Part shown: piece after piece, positions 35,628-44,404 of the stretch
How positions within the stretch are numbered: position 1 is the stretch's first letter
Layout of the letters: each line of letters begins with the position of its first letter
Source: a bacterium
Lineage (GTDB): Bacteria; Bacillota; Clostridia; Lachnospirales; Lachnospiraceae
NCBI GenBank assembly: GCA_030535455.1
Contig: JAUNJY010000001.1
Location: 147,431-211,430 of the forward strand
Direction: 5' to 3'
DNA: 64,000 nucleotides
Notes under the pieces: generated by a model
Told to the model about the DNA's origin: nothing
Databases searched by the model: none
Seen by the model: the letters and a program-made list of their open reading frames with translations, nothing else
Made by a program: the position numbers and the translations under genes

Positions 35628-36098
35628 ATGAAGTTTTTAAAAGCAACACTGGATGATATAGATCAGCTAGTACAAATGAGAGTTAATTATTTACTTGATG
35701 ATATGGGATATTTATCTGAACTACAGGAAAAAGCAATAAGAGAGCAATTACCTTCCTACTATAAAAGACATTTAAATAAAGATATGTATGCTTATTTAGC
35801 AGTAGATAATGAAAAAATTATTGCAACAGCATACCTGCTTATTCATGAGAAGCCTGCAAATCCAAATTTTATTCAGGGTAAGATAGGTGAAGTTTTAAGT
35901 GTTTTGACTCTTGAAGAATATCGGCGTCAAGGAATATCTAAGAAGTTACTGGAACAATTACTTAATGATGCTAAACAGCTGGGATTGGATTATGTTGAGC
36001 TGGATGCGACAGAGGATGGATATCCATTATACAAACAGGTTGGGTTTGTTGAAAATATCTCATGTGATGTTCCGATGAAATATAGAATTTTGCAATGA
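35628..36098 (+). CDS. GNAT-family N-acetyltransferase
   Basis: 156 residues. The acetyl-CoA-binding motif of the GNAT fold is seen as VLTLEEYRRQGISKKLLEQL (about 88-107), followed by the conserved strand DYVELDATEDGYPLYKQVGF. The substrate is unknown. ATAAGGAGGAG precedes the ATG. It precedes a small orphan gene by 64 bases. Confidence 0.85.
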   Translation: MKFLKATLDDIDQLVQMRVNYLLDDMGYLSELQEKAIREQLPSYYKRHLNKDMYAYLAVDNEKIIATAYLLIHEKPANPNFIQGKIGEVLSVLTLEEYRRQGISKKLLEQLLNDAKQLGLDYVELDATEDGYPLYKQVGFVENISCDVPMKYRILQ

Positions 36099-36162
36099 AT
36101 GAATACATAACGTTTGCGCATAATAAAAGGGAACCAAGTTTTTGACTTTAAGGAGAAATTAA

Positions 36163-36354
36163 ATGGACATCTATTCTATTGGTGCGCTTCCAATTGGTTT
36201 TAGTATGAAGCTATCACAGGACCTTGCAGCGATGGAGAAGTTTGCTGCATTGCCAGATACAGAAAAAGAGAACTTGATTGCCTACATTCAAGGAGGAAGC
36301 ACAGGGGAAGAGGCAGAGCAACGTGTAGAAGAGGCACTTATGCGATTGCATTAG
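36163..36354 (+). CDS. Small hypothetical protein
   Basis: 63 residues, function not recognised. It has AAGGAGAAATTAA before its ATG, a short hydrophobic N-terminal part (YSIGALPIGFSM) and a helical, acidic C-terminal half (TEKENLIAYIQGG, EEAEQRVEEAL). No signal peptide or membrane helix is convincing. It lies 22 bases before the ROK regulator, so it may be co-transcribed with it. The ribosome site and composition support a real gene. Confidence 0.65.
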   Translation: MDIYSIGALPIGFSMKLSQDLAAMEKFAALPDTEKENLIAYIQGGSTGEEAEQRVEEALMRLH

Positions 36355-36376
36355 AAAATACAGAGGAGAAAAATAA

Positions 36377-37525
36377 GTGGGCGCAGGAAAGAACCTAAGA
36401 ACGATAGGAAAGCAGAACATCCATAATGTTATTAAACTGCTTATTATGGAGAAGTCACTTTCTAGAAAAGAACTTTCAGACCGGCTAGGGCTTACAAAGA
36501 TGACAGTCGGAAATATTGTCAATCATTTAAAAGAAGAAGGGTATGTAACAGAGACACGAGACACGGGTGAGAATCATACTATAGGACCAAAGCCAACAGC
36601 AATAACAATTGTTCCGAAGAGGATATTAGCTGTTGGTGTACATATATCATCAACTAAAATAACCACAATGTTAATTGATATTGTGGATGGAATACTAATC
36701 CAGAAAGAGGAGTCTGTGGATAACTTAGAAAGTAACCAGCAGCTTGCCAGTGTTATTAAGCAAATGGTTGGAGATCTGTTATCTGACAGTAATGACCTGG
36801 ATTTATATGTGGTGGCAATAGGAGTTACATTTGATGGGGCAGTGGATTTAAAGACCGGTAAGATTACAGTAAGTATGGATCGCCTTGAAAAAGAGGTAAT
36901 AGCAATAAAGTCTATCTTAGAGAAGAAATTTAGACTTCCAACAATCGTAGGAAATGATATTGAGGGAGCGTCTATTGCTGAGTTGATATATGGTGCCAAT
37001 AGGGGACCTGTCGGGACTTATTATCTAAATATGGGAGAGACAATACGAGGAGCATATATCACTGACTATACGATTCTTTATGGGGATACTTCTAGATGTG
37101 GAGAGGTTGGCCATATGTCTGTAAAATATGATGGACCGCTTTGTTTATGTGGGTCTAGAGGCTGCTATCATCTATATGCTTCTACTGAACTTTTACTTAA
37201 AAATAGTAACAGTCATTCCATCGATGAGATAAACCTAAAGCTTCAGGATCGTGATCCATTGGTATTACGGACGCTTGAAGACTTTATTCAGATTAGCAGC
37301 GTGGTATTTTCCAATATTGTTCATTTGTATAGTCCAAACTATATACTAGTTGGAGGTGAGCTGGCAAAACTCGATTATGCTATTTATAAAAAAATCGAGC
37401 GTCTTTTAAACGAACGTATTTTATTTAAAAGAGAAAGATATGTAAAGGTTGTAATTAGTGATGTTAAGACAAAGGCAAACACTATGGGAGCAGCCTTGAT
37501 CATTTTAAGAGAGTTGTTTACATAA
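36377..37525 (+). CDS. ROK-family transcriptional regulator
   Basis: 382 residues from GTG 36377 (AGAGGAGAA upstream). N-terminal winged helix (about 12-65; SRKELSDRLGLTKMTVGNIV) binds DNA, followed by a sugar-kinase-like ROK domain. The ROK zinc motif is present in full as CGEVGHMSV followed by CLCGSRGCYH, and GNDIEGASIAE is at the usual position of the catalytic Asp. NagC/XylR-type proteins of this family sense sugars; no sugar operon is next door, so the ligand is unknown. Convergent with rpoD. Confidence 0.9.
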   Translation: MGAGKNLRTIGKQNIHNVIKLLIMEKSLSRKELSDRLGLTKMTVGNIVNHLKEEGYVTETRDTGENHTIGPKPTAITIVPKRILAVGVHISSTKITTMLIDIVDGILIQKEESVDNLESNQQLASVIKQMVGDLLSDSNDLDLYVVAIGVTFDGAVDLKTGKITVSMDRLEKEVIAIKSILEKKFRLPTIVGNDIEGASIAELIYGANRGPVGTYYLNMGETIRGAYITDYTILYGDTSRCGEVGHMSVKYDGPLCLCGSRGCYHLYASTELLLKNSNSHSIDEINLKLQDRDPLVLRTLEDFIQISSVVFSNIVHLYSPNYILVGGELAKLDYAIYKKIERLLNERILFKRERYVKVVISDVKTKANTMGAALIILRELFT

Positions 37526-37566
37526 AAAAAGAGTATTCACATTGGTATTGTGAATACTCTTTTTTC
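37524..37566. terminator. Bidirectional terminator between the ROK gene and rpoD
   Basis: Symmetric stem AAAAAAAGAGTATTCAC / GTGAATACTCTTTTTT with loop, with A and T runs on both flanks. Serves both convergent genes. Confidence 0.93.
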
Positions 37567-37582
37567 TTATAATCAGAGTTGA

Positions 37583-38692
37583 TTACATAATATCGTAGCC
37601 TTTAAGCATACGAGCGCGGCTTGGATGACGTAATTTGCGTAACGCTTTCGCTTCAATCTGACGAATACGTTCACGAGTTACATTGAATTCCTTACCTACT
37701 TCTTCAAGAGTTCTTGTTCTTCCATCTTTTAAGCCAAAACGAAGGATTAAGACTCTTTGTTCACGTTCTGTTAATGTATCAAGTAATTTAGAAATTTGAT
37801 CTTGTAATACAGAGTAAGCAGCTGCTTCTTCTGGACCAACGATAGATTCATCTTTGATGAAATCGCCTAAATGACTGTCGTCCTCTTCACCGATTGGGGT
37901 ATCAAGTGAGATAGGATCCGCAGATACTTTAAGAATTTCACGAATTTTTTCGATTGGAAGATTCATAGCATCAGCTAACTCTTGCTCAGATGGTTCACGA
38001 CCTAATTCTTGTAACAGGTTACGAGATACGCGATATGTTTTGTTGATTACTTCTGACATGTGAACAGGGATACGGATTGTTCTAGATTGATCAGCAATAG
38101 AACGAGTAATTGCCTGACGTATCCACCAAGTTGCATACGTACTGAATTTGTATCCTTTTGTATAGTCGAACTTGTCAACAGCTTTAATTAAACCTAAGTT
38201 ACCTTCTTGAATTAAATCAAGGAAGGAAAGGCCTCTTCCGACATAACGTTTTGCAATACTAACTACAAGACGTAAGTTGGATTCTGCTAAAATCTTTTTC
38301 GCCATCTCGTCACCGGCTTCAATTTTTTTTGCCAGTTCAATCTCTTCACTGATAGATAATAATGGATAACTACCAATTTCTTTTAAATAGAGTTTAACAG
38401 GATCATCGGACATAGCAGAGGTTGCAGTTGAGAGGTCCTCTAGAGCTGCAGAATCATCTTCGTGTTCGATTTCTAAGAGAAGATTGTCATCAGGCTCATC
38501 ATCACTTAGATTAAGAACTACGATATTATGGGATTCCAAATATTCATATATCTTGTCAATCTGATTTACATTTAGGTTCATTTCCTTAAAGAAATCATTA
38601 ACATATTCAACCTCGATAACACCTTTGTTTTTCTTAGCGATATTAACTAATTCTTTAAGTTTCTCTTCGAATTTTATAACTTGTTCACTCAT
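37583..38692 (-). CDS. rpoD: Primary RNA polymerase sigma factor (SigA/RpoD)
   Basis: 369 residues, close to the 371 of Bacillus SigA and much shorter than proteobacterial sigma-70. Regions: 1.1-like acidic N-terminus (1-90), [11 protein letters not shown] (1.2), region 2 with [20 protein letters not shown] and the -10-recognition ATWWIRQAI, region 3, and region 4.2 with [20 protein letters not shown] for -35 recognition. It should read the TTGACA/TATAAT promoters listed in this window. ATATGGAGG precedes the ATG. No dnaG is adjacent, unlike in many Firmicutes. Confidence 0.97.
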   Translation of the reverse strand: MSEQVIKFEEKLKELVNIAKKNKGVIEVEYVNDFFKEMNLNVNQIDKIYEYLESHNIVVLNLSDDEPDDNLLLEIEHEDDSAALEDLSTATSAMSDDPVKLYLKEIGSYPLLSISEEIELAKKIEAGDEMAKKILAESNLRLVVSIAKRYVGRGLSFLDLIQEGNLGLIKAVDKFDYTKGYKFSTYATWWIRQAITRSIADQSRTIRIPVHMSEVINKTYRVSRNLLQELGREPSEQELADAMNLPIEKIREILKVSADPISLDTPIGEEDDSHLGDFIKDESIVGPEEAAAYSVLQDQISKLLDTLTEREQRVLILRFGLKDGRTRTLEEVGKEFNVTRERIRQIEAKALRKLRHPSRARMLKGYDIM

Positions 38693-38749
38693 ATTTATCC
38701 TCCATATGGTCAGTACCTCATTCTCTAGGCAAAAATACCACTAACTAAC

Positions 38750-38758
38750 AGTATACCA
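38750..38758 (-). promoter_or_regulatory. Extended -10 promoter for rpoD
   Basis: On the minus strand TGG-TATACT (TATACT at 38750-38755), an extended -10 about 58 bases before the rpoD start, with no good -35. Confidence 0.45.
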
Positions 38759-38862
38759 CAGAATGCGCTATATTACTAGATTTTTTTCGTCATATACGTA
38801 TATTTAAAAATATATTCAGCATAGTAGTAAAGTATGTAAGAAACCAGGAAAATAGGCGAGTA

Positions 38863-38891
38863 TTGACAGCCTTATTTTATTAACTTATAAT
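38863..38891 (+). promoter_or_regulatory. Consensus promoter for mrp
   Basis: -35 TTGACA (38863-38868), 17-base spacer, -10 TATAAT (38886-38891): perfect consensus. Start near 38898, leader about 48 bases. Confidence 0.9.
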
Positions 38892-38945
38892 TCATTTTAA
38901 TAGTAATTAAGAAAAACTTACTATTTAGAATAGGAGATTAATAAT

Positions 38946-40115
38946 ATGAGTTGTTCAGGTGAATGTAACAGCTGCTCTAGCACATGTTCTTCGGATACAA
39001 GAAAGAGTATGTTAGAGCCAGTTAATCAATTTAGTAATGTAAAAAAAGTAATCGGTGTTGTAAGCGGTAAAGGCGGAGTTGGTAAATCACTTACAACGTC
39101 ATATTTATCGGTTCTTATGAACCGTAAAGGATATAAGACAGCCATTTTAGATGCGGATATTACTGGACCAAGTATTCCAAAATCATTTGGTATTCATGGA
39201 AAAGCACAAGGAAACGACCTAGGTATCTTCCCTGCTGTTTCAGAGCAAGGGGTTAAAGTAATGTCTGTTAACTTATTGTTAGATTCAGAAGAAGTTCCTG
39301 TTGTATGGAGAGGTCCTGTAATCGCAGGAACTGTAAAACAATTCTGGACAGATGTATTATGGGAAGATGTTGACTATATGTTCGTTGACATGCCTCCAGG
39401 AACTGGCGATGTACCTTTAACTGTGTTCCAAAGCCTTCCTGTAGACGGTATCATCATTGTAACAAGTCCTCAAGAGCTTGTTTCTATGATCGTTGGCAAG
39501 GCTGTAAATATGGCAAAGGCAATGAATATTCCAATCTTAGGTTTAGTAGAAAACTACAGCTACATTGAATGTGGAAGCTGTGGAGAACGTATCAGTGTAT
39601 TTGGTGAAAGCCATGTACATGAAGTTGCTGAGAAATATAATCTTAAGGTATTAAACCAAGTTCCAATCGATCCTAAGGTAGCAGCTGCAGTTGATAAAGG
39701 ATTAGTAGAGGAACTAGAAGTGAACTACTTAGATGCGACTGCTGATTACATCGAGCAGACTTGTGTTGTAGAAAAAGAGGAAGAAGACGCACCGGGTACA
39801 GAAAGAATTGCTGTAATTGTAACAGATAACAGTGAAATCGACAGCCATTTTGCAAAATCCAAAAAGATTAAGCTATATACATTGGCATCTGGAAGTCTTG
39901 TGAAATCAGAAATATTAGAACACAATGCAACCGATGCAGATGGAATTGTAAGATATCTTTTAATGAAGAAAGCCAATACTGTAATTTGTGGTGGTGTTGC
40001 ACAGACTGCATTAGAGCAATTAATGGGTAACAAGGTCATGGTATATCCAGGCTGTACTGGTGATGCGGATGTAATCGTTGCGACATATCTTGATAATGGA
40101 TTATGTTCACAATAG
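38946..40115 (+). CDS. mrp: Mrp/NBP35 family Fe-S carrier ATPase fused to a NifX-like domain
   Basis: 389 residues in three parts. The N-terminus is a Cys-rich leader (CSGECNSCSSTC). Then comes a Mrp P-loop ATPase (about 36-280) with the deviant Walker motif VSGKGGVGKS, DMPPGTGDVPLT and a C-terminal CGSCG metal motif. The C-terminal domain (about 286-389; IAVIVTDNSEIDSHF, VICGGVAQTALEQL) is of the dinitrogenase iron-molybdenum cofactor/NifX type. Family role: binding and delivering Fe-S clusters in the cytoplasm. The NifX-type fusion is seen in some anaerobes and need not imply nitrogen fixation. Confidence 0.92.
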   Translation: MSCSGECNSCSSTCSSDTRKSMLEPVNQFSNVKKVIGVVSGKGGVGKSLTTSYLSVLMNRKGYKTAILDADITGPSIPKSFGIHGKAQGNDLGIFPAVSEQGVKVMSVNLLLDSEEVPVVWRGPVIAGTVKQFWTDVLWEDVDYMFVDMPPGTGDVPLTVFQSLPVDGIIIVTSPQELVSMIVGKAVNMAKAMNIPILGLVENYSYIECGSCGERISVFGESHVHEVAEKYNLKVLNQVPIDPKVAAAVDKGLVEELEVNYLDATADYIEQTCVVEKEEEDAPGTERIAVIVTDNSEIDSHFAKSKKIKLYTLASGSLVKSEILEHNATDADGIVRYLLMKKANTVICGGVAQTALEQLMGNKVMVYPGCTGDADVIVATYLDNGLCSQ

Positions 40116-40249
40116 TAGTTTAATAATAAGGAAAATCAATTTGTAAATATACTGAAGTGCCCTTGAAATAATTGTTTTAATTTGAATGCAAATCATGTAT
40201 AATACAGATGGATATAGATATTAAAGGTAAACCGTGAGGTTCTTTTGAT

Positions 40250-40265
40250 AGTTATACGTATAACT
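40250..40265. promoter_or_regulatory. Perfect 16-bp palindrome in the fba upstream region
   Basis: AGTTATACGTATAACT, fully self-complementary without a spacer, 62 bases before the fba ribosome region and about 46 bases after a TATAAT hexamer (40198-40203). It looks like a dimeric repressor operator. No cognate regulator is identified. Confidence 0.5.
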
Positions 40266-40327
40266 TAGGTAGTATGTGAAAGTATTGCTTTAAGTTATAA
40301 ATAAAAGGATAAAATGGAGGTCGTACT

Positions 40328-41194
40328 ATGTTAGTATCAGCAAAGGAAATGCTTACAAAAGCAAAAGCAGGTCATTATGCAGTAGGTCAATTCAATATCA
40401 ACAACCTAGAATGGACAAAAGCAGTTTTATTAACTGCACAAGAACTCAATTCACCAGTAATTCTTGGTGTATCTGAAGGTGCAGGAAAATATATGTGTGG
40501 TTACAAAACAATTGTAGGTATGGTAAATGGGATGCTTGAAGAACTTAACATTACAGTACCAGTAGCTCTTCACTTAGATCACGGTAGCTATGAAGGCGCT
40601 AAGAAATGTATTGAAGCAGGTTTCTCTTCAGTAATGTTTGATGGTTCTCATTATCCAATTGAAGAAAATATTGAAAAAACTAAGGAATTAGTTTCAATTT
40701 GTAATGAAAAAGGTCTTTCTATCGAAGCAGAAGTAGGTTCTATCGGCGGAGAGGAAGATGGCGTTATCGGAAGAGGCGAATGTGCTGATCCTGATGAATG
40801 TAAACAAATTGCAGATCTTGGTGTAACAATGCTTGCAGCTGGTATTGGTAACATTCATGGTAAATACCCAGCTAACTGGGAAGGTTTAAGCTTCGAGACA
40901 TTAGACGCAGTACAACAAAAGACAGGCGATATGCCATTAGTTCTTCATGGTGGTACTGGAATTCCAGAAGACATGATTAAAAAAGCAATCTCTTTAGGTG
41001 TTGCTAAGATCAATGTTAATACAGAATGTCAATTATCTTTTGCGGCAGCAACAAGAAAATATGTTGAAGCTGGTAAAGACCTTGAAGGTAAAGGTTTCGA
41101 CCCACGTAAATTGTTAGCTCCTGGTTTTGAAGCAATCAAAGCTACAGTAAAAGAAAAAATGGAACTTTTCGGTTCTGTTGATAAAGCTAACTAA
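40328..41194 (+). CDS. fba: Class II fructose-1,6-bisphosphate aldolase
   Basis: 288 residues. Zinc-dependent cleavage of fructose-1,6-bisphosphate in glycolysis. The metal/substrate motifs HLDHGSYEG (with the second zinc-site region ALHLDHG), GTVGG-like AEVGSIGGEEDG, and GGTGIPEDMIKKAI are present. Length is normal for the class IIB group of Firmicutes. ATGGAGGTC precedes the ATG. A single-gene unit with a terminator. Confidence 0.96.
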   Translation: MLVSAKEMLTKAKAGHYAVGQFNINNLEWTKAVLLTAQELNSPVILGVSEGAGKYMCGYKTIVGMVNGMLEELNITVPVALHLDHGSYEGAKKCIEAGFSSVMFDGSHYPIEENIEKTKELVSICNEKGLSIEAEVGSIGGEEDGVIGRGECADPDECKQIADLGVTMLAAGIGNIHGKYPANWEGLSFETLDAVQQKTGDMPLVLHGGTGIPEDMIKKAISLGVAKINVNTECQLSFAAATRKYVEAGKDLEGKGFDPRKLLAPGFEAIKATVKEKMELFGSVDKAN

Positions 41195-41210
41195 TTTATT
41201 TGATATAAAT

Positions 41211-41257
41211 AAAGACCGCAGTGTTTTCAAATGAGAAGACTGCGGTCTTCTTTTTCA
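41211..41257 (+). terminator. Terminator after fba
   Basis: Stem AAGACCGCAGT / ACTGCGGTCTT with a 16-base loop, then a T-rich run. It is followed at about 41261-41280 by a GAGAGAAACTGTTTTCTCTC palindrome. Confidence 0.88.
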
Positions 41258-41416
41258 ACTGAGAGAAACTGTTTTCTCTCCTTATAGGAATAGCTATAAA
41301 AAGTATTTTTTAGAAAGAAAGCGCGCTTAAAAACAAGCAGATTTTATATAAAATTGTATTATATGATAGAAAAAATGTAGATAAATATTCATATGATTGT
41401 ATACGGATAATTCCGG

Positions 41417-41445
41417 TTGAATTTAGGTAAAATTAGTTTTATAAT
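41417..41445 (+). promoter_or_regulatory. Promoter for phosphoglucomutase
   Basis: -35 TTGAAT (41417-41422), 17-base spacer, -10 TATAAT (41440-41445). A long 170-base leader follows. The remaining 41281-41416 is A/T-rich with no gene. Confidence 0.75.
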
Positions 41446-41449
41446 AAAC

Positions 41450-41483
41450 TCAATAGTTTGACATTATTTTGAAAAACTATTGA
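41450..41483 (+). promoter_or_regulatory. Inverted repeat at the phosphoglucomutase start site
   Basis: Perfect ten-base arms TCAATAGTTT / AAACTATTGA separated by 14 bases, beginning at the predicted transcription start. It may be a 5' mRNA stem or an operator. Confidence 0.45.
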
Positions 41484-41620
41484 TGAAAGAACAAAAAAAA
41501 TAAGGACTTACACAGAGTACCTCCGCTAATAAATTGGGGTATATGAACATATTAAGTAGAAATAAAAAATGTAGAGGTTATTTTTAGACTAATACAGTAG
41601 GAAAGAAGGAATAAGGGATC

Positions 41621-43336
41621 ATGACGTATTTAGAAAAGTATGAGTTATGGGCAAATGATAAGGCGTTTGATGAGGCAACTCATAATGAGTTAAAAGCAAT
41701 TGCAAATGATGATAAAGAAATTAAAGATCGTTTTTTTAAGGATTTAGAATTTGGTACAGGTGGTTTACGTGGTGTAATTGGTGCAGGTACTAATCGTATG
41801 AATATTTACACTGTTGGTAAGGCAACTCAAGGCTTAGCTAACTATATCATTAAACAAGGTGGCCAAGACAAAGGCGTAGCAATCGCTTTTGATTCTAGAA
41901 GAATGTCAACTGAGTTCGCTACAGCAGCTGCATTATGTTTAAATGCAAATGGCATTAAAGCATATATCTTTGATTCGTTAAGACCAACACCAGTATTATC
42001 TTATACTGTAAGAAAATTAGGATGTATTGCAGGTATCGTAGTAACGGCTAGCCATAACCCACCAGAATATAATGGTTATAAAGTATACTGGGAAGACGGC
42101 GCTCAGGTTACAGCACCTAAGGATGTCGAAATCATTGGTGAAGTAAATGCTATTACAGATTATACTTCTATTAAGACAATGGATAAGGAAGAAGCTATAA
42201 AAGCTGGTTTATTCAATGTAGTTGGAAAAGAGATCGATGACTCTTATATTGAAGAGCTTAAGAAATTAGTAATTAATCCAATTTCCGAAGAAGGTAAAAA
42301 ACTTAAAATCGTTTATACTCCATTACATGGTACTGGTAATCTTCCAGTTCGCAGAATCTTAAAAGAAATCGGATTTGAAAACGTTTATGTTGTAAAGGAA
42401 CAAGAGTTACCTGATGGTGAGTTCCCAACAGTTTCTTATCCAAATCCTGAAGATCCTAAGGTATTCGTCTTAGCTAAAAAGTTAGCAGATGAAGTTGGTG
42501 CTGACGTTATTCTTGCAACTGACCCAGACGCTGACCGTTTAGGCGTATGTATTCGTGATAACAACAATGAGTGGCAGTTATTAACTGGTAATATGTCAGG
42601 GGCAATCATTGCAGAGTATCAATTCTCTCAAAAAGCTGCTCACAATGAATTACCAGAAAACGCAGCATTGATCAAGACAATCGTAACAGGTAATATGTCA
42701 GATCAGATTGCTAAGAAATACAATGCTCGTTTAATCGAAGTATTAACAGGATTTAAGTTCATTGGTGAACAAATTAAATTATTTGAAGAAACAAAATGTA
42801 ATGAATATGTATTTGGTTATGAAGAAAGTTATGGCTGTTTAATCGGAACCCATGCCAGAGATAAAGATGCATGTGTTGCAGTTATGGCATTCTGTGAAGC
42901 AGCTGCTTATTATAAATCTAAGGGTATTACTTTAGCTGATCAAGTAACGAATATGTATGAGACATATGGTTATTATAGAGAAGGATTAAAAGCAATCACT
43001 CTTAAAGGTATCGAGGGTATGGAAAAAATTAAGAGCATTATGGAAGGCTACCGCACAGAAGTTCCAACATCTATGGGTGGTTACCAAGTTCTTAAGTTCA
43101 GAGATTACCAAGCAGATACAATCACTGACTTAGCTACAAAAGAAGTTACTAAGACAGGCTTACCAAAATCAAACGTTCTTTATTTTGAACTTAATGATGA
43201 TGCATGGTGTGCAATCCGTCCTTCAGGTACAGAACCTAAGATCAAATTCTACTTTGGTGTAAAAGGTACTTCCGGAGAAGATGCACAAGCTAAGCTTGAT
43301 AAATTAACAAATGATCCAGTATTTGATGCTGAATAA
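41621..43336 (+). CDS. Phospho-sugar mutase (phosphoglucomutase type)
   Basis: 571 residues, the length of the large alpha-D-phosphohexomutase group. The catalytic phosphoserine loop TASHNPPEYNGYK (about 143-155), the Mg2+ loop TDPDADRLG (about 305-313), the sugar-binding GYEESYG (about 404-410) and the C-terminal phosphate loop RPSGTEPKIKFY are all visible. It interconverts glucose-6-phosphate and glucose-1-phosphate (or other hexose/pentose phosphates), which would supply GlgC with substrate. Substrate choice between glucose and mannose cannot be told from motifs alone. Confidence 0.93.
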   Translation: MTYLEKYELWANDKAFDEATHNELKAIANDDKEIKDRFFKDLEFGTGGLRGVIGAGTNRMNIYTVGKATQGLANYIIKQGGQDKGVAIAFDSRRMSTEFATAAALCLNANGIKAYIFDSLRPTPVLSYTVRKLGCIAGIVVTASHNPPEYNGYKVYWEDGAQVTAPKDVEIIGEVNAITDYTSIKTMDKEEAIKAGLFNVVGKEIDDSYIEELKKLVINPISEEGKKLKIVYTPLHGTGNLPVRRILKEIGFENVYVVKEQELPDGEFPTVSYPNPEDPKVFVLAKKLADEVGADVILATDPDADRLGVCIRDNNNEWQLLTGNMSGAIIAEYQFSQKAAHNELPENAALIKTIVTGNMSDQIAKKYNARLIEVLTGFKFIGEQIKLFEETKCNEYVFGYEESYGCLIGTHARDKDACVAVMAFCEAAAYYKSKGITLADQVTNMYETYGYYREGLKAITLKGIEGMEKIKSIMEGYRTEVPTSMGGYQVLKFRDYQADTITDLATKEVTKTGLPKSNVLYFELNDDAWCAIRPSGTEPKIKFYFGVKGTSGEDAQAKLDKLTNDPVFDAE

Positions 43337-43345
43337 ATAATAAAC

Positions 43346-43381
43346 AAAGGAGTCCAGATAAATCCTATCTGGACTCCTTTT
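43346..43381 (+). terminator. Terminator after phosphoglucomutase
   Basis: Stem AAAGGAGTCCAGATA / TATCTGGACTCCTTT with loop AATCC and a T4 run; it lies between convergent genes. Confidence 0.9.
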
Positions 43382-43431
43382 GTTTTACGTCAATGCTGAG
43401 ACATAACCAGGCTAATATATGTATTTATTTT

Positions 43432-44109
43432 TTATTCAGGCTTCTTTAGACTAGCTTTAAGTGCTTCCAGTTCATCATCTATATTGGAACTGGTAATATC
43501 GTATTTGGTGGTAAGTTCAGAAATATCGTTGGGGTTCTTATTTAACTCAGACATGGCATTGGCTTTATCTAAAGCTTTATTAGCCTTTTCTTCCATGCGC
43601 TCAAAAGCAGAGATGGAGTTGGCTGCACCTGATAGGGAGGAACCCATGTTGTTAATTCGTTCCTGTGTTCTGGCAACTGCAAGTTTTCCTTTGATCATGT
43701 CTTTGCGGGCATCAAGTTCACTTATATCCTTTACAAGCTTGTCATGCATTTCCCGCATCTTAAGTGCATTCGCACGAGCTAGGTCATATGCCTGTTGTAG
43801 GCCTTCCTTCTTATTAGTAAGTGACTGCTTTTTCTCTAAGAACTTTCTGGCATCTTCTTCGTTATTTGCTTCTAATGCCTTGATTGCATATTTCTGCATC
43901 TTCTCAATTTCTTGCTCGCATTCAGTCAAGATTCGCTTGGTACGCTGTTCTTCTGCCATTATAGAAGCAGTCTCGGATTTTACTTTTGCAAGATCACTAT
44001 TTAGATTGCGTAAGACTTGGTCAATCATTTTCTCTGGATCCTCTGCTTTGTCTAGAAGGGCATTAATGTTACTGGACATAATATCTTTGAAACGTGTTAA
44101 TATTCCCAT
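43432..44109 (-). CDS. pspA: PspA/IM30 family membrane-stress protein
   Basis: 225 residues, almost entirely helical coiled coil. MGILTRFKDIMSSNINALLD at the N-terminus is the amphipathic membrane-binding helix of the family, followed by long heptad stretches (about 25-190). PspA/Vipp1 proteins assemble into ESCRT-III-like rods that support damaged membranes. Located alone on the minus strand, with GGAGGTAAG before the ATG. Confidence 0.9.
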   Translation of the reverse strand: MGILTRFKDIMSSNINALLDKAEDPEKMIDQVLRNLNSDLAKVKSETASIMAEEQRTKRILTECEQEIEKMQKYAIKALEANNEEDARKFLEKKQSLTNKKEGLQQAYDLARANALKMREMHDKLVKDISELDARKDMIKGKLAVARTQERINNMGSSLSGAANSISAFERMEEKANKALDKANAMSELNKNPNDISELTTKYDITSSNIDDELEALKASLKKPE

Positions 44110-44298
44110 AAAACTTACCTCCGTACTATATTATATAAAGTAAACTCATTATAGATAAGTATAAGGAAAAATATGCAATTTATCAAGAAGGAACAGGGAG
44201 TTTACTTACAATTGTCATTAAAACGATAGTATTTGTGTAGAATTCCCTTCATATAAAAAAAGGACGTTTTTCACGAAAATTTTTTGTAATTAGTTACA

Positions 44299-44327
44299 TT
44301 GACATAATATAGCTACTGCGTTATGTT
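44299..44327 (+). promoter_or_regulatory. Promoter for the second LacI-family gene
   Basis: -35 TTGACA (44299-44304), 17-base spacer, -10 TATGTT (44322-44327). Confidence 0.65.
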
Positions 44328-44404
44328 TAGTATAACTATTTAGGGTATTTTATATCGAAAACAAAGCAATGAAGTTAGTAAGAGATAGAGAAAGGGGAGT
44401 ATTC

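Noticed and set aside
36716-36724. Perfect DnaA-box sequence inside the ROK gene
   Set aside because: A lone box in coding sequence is expected by chance; no cluster.
38946-40115. Nitrogen-fixation role for the Mrp-NifX fusion
   Set aside because: No other nif genes are present in the window; such domains occur widely in non-diazotrophs.
43484-44143. 219-codon plus-strand frame opposite pspA
   Set aside because: Shadow of the PspA coding strand; Ser/Leu-rich product without domains, and PspA is clearly the real gene.
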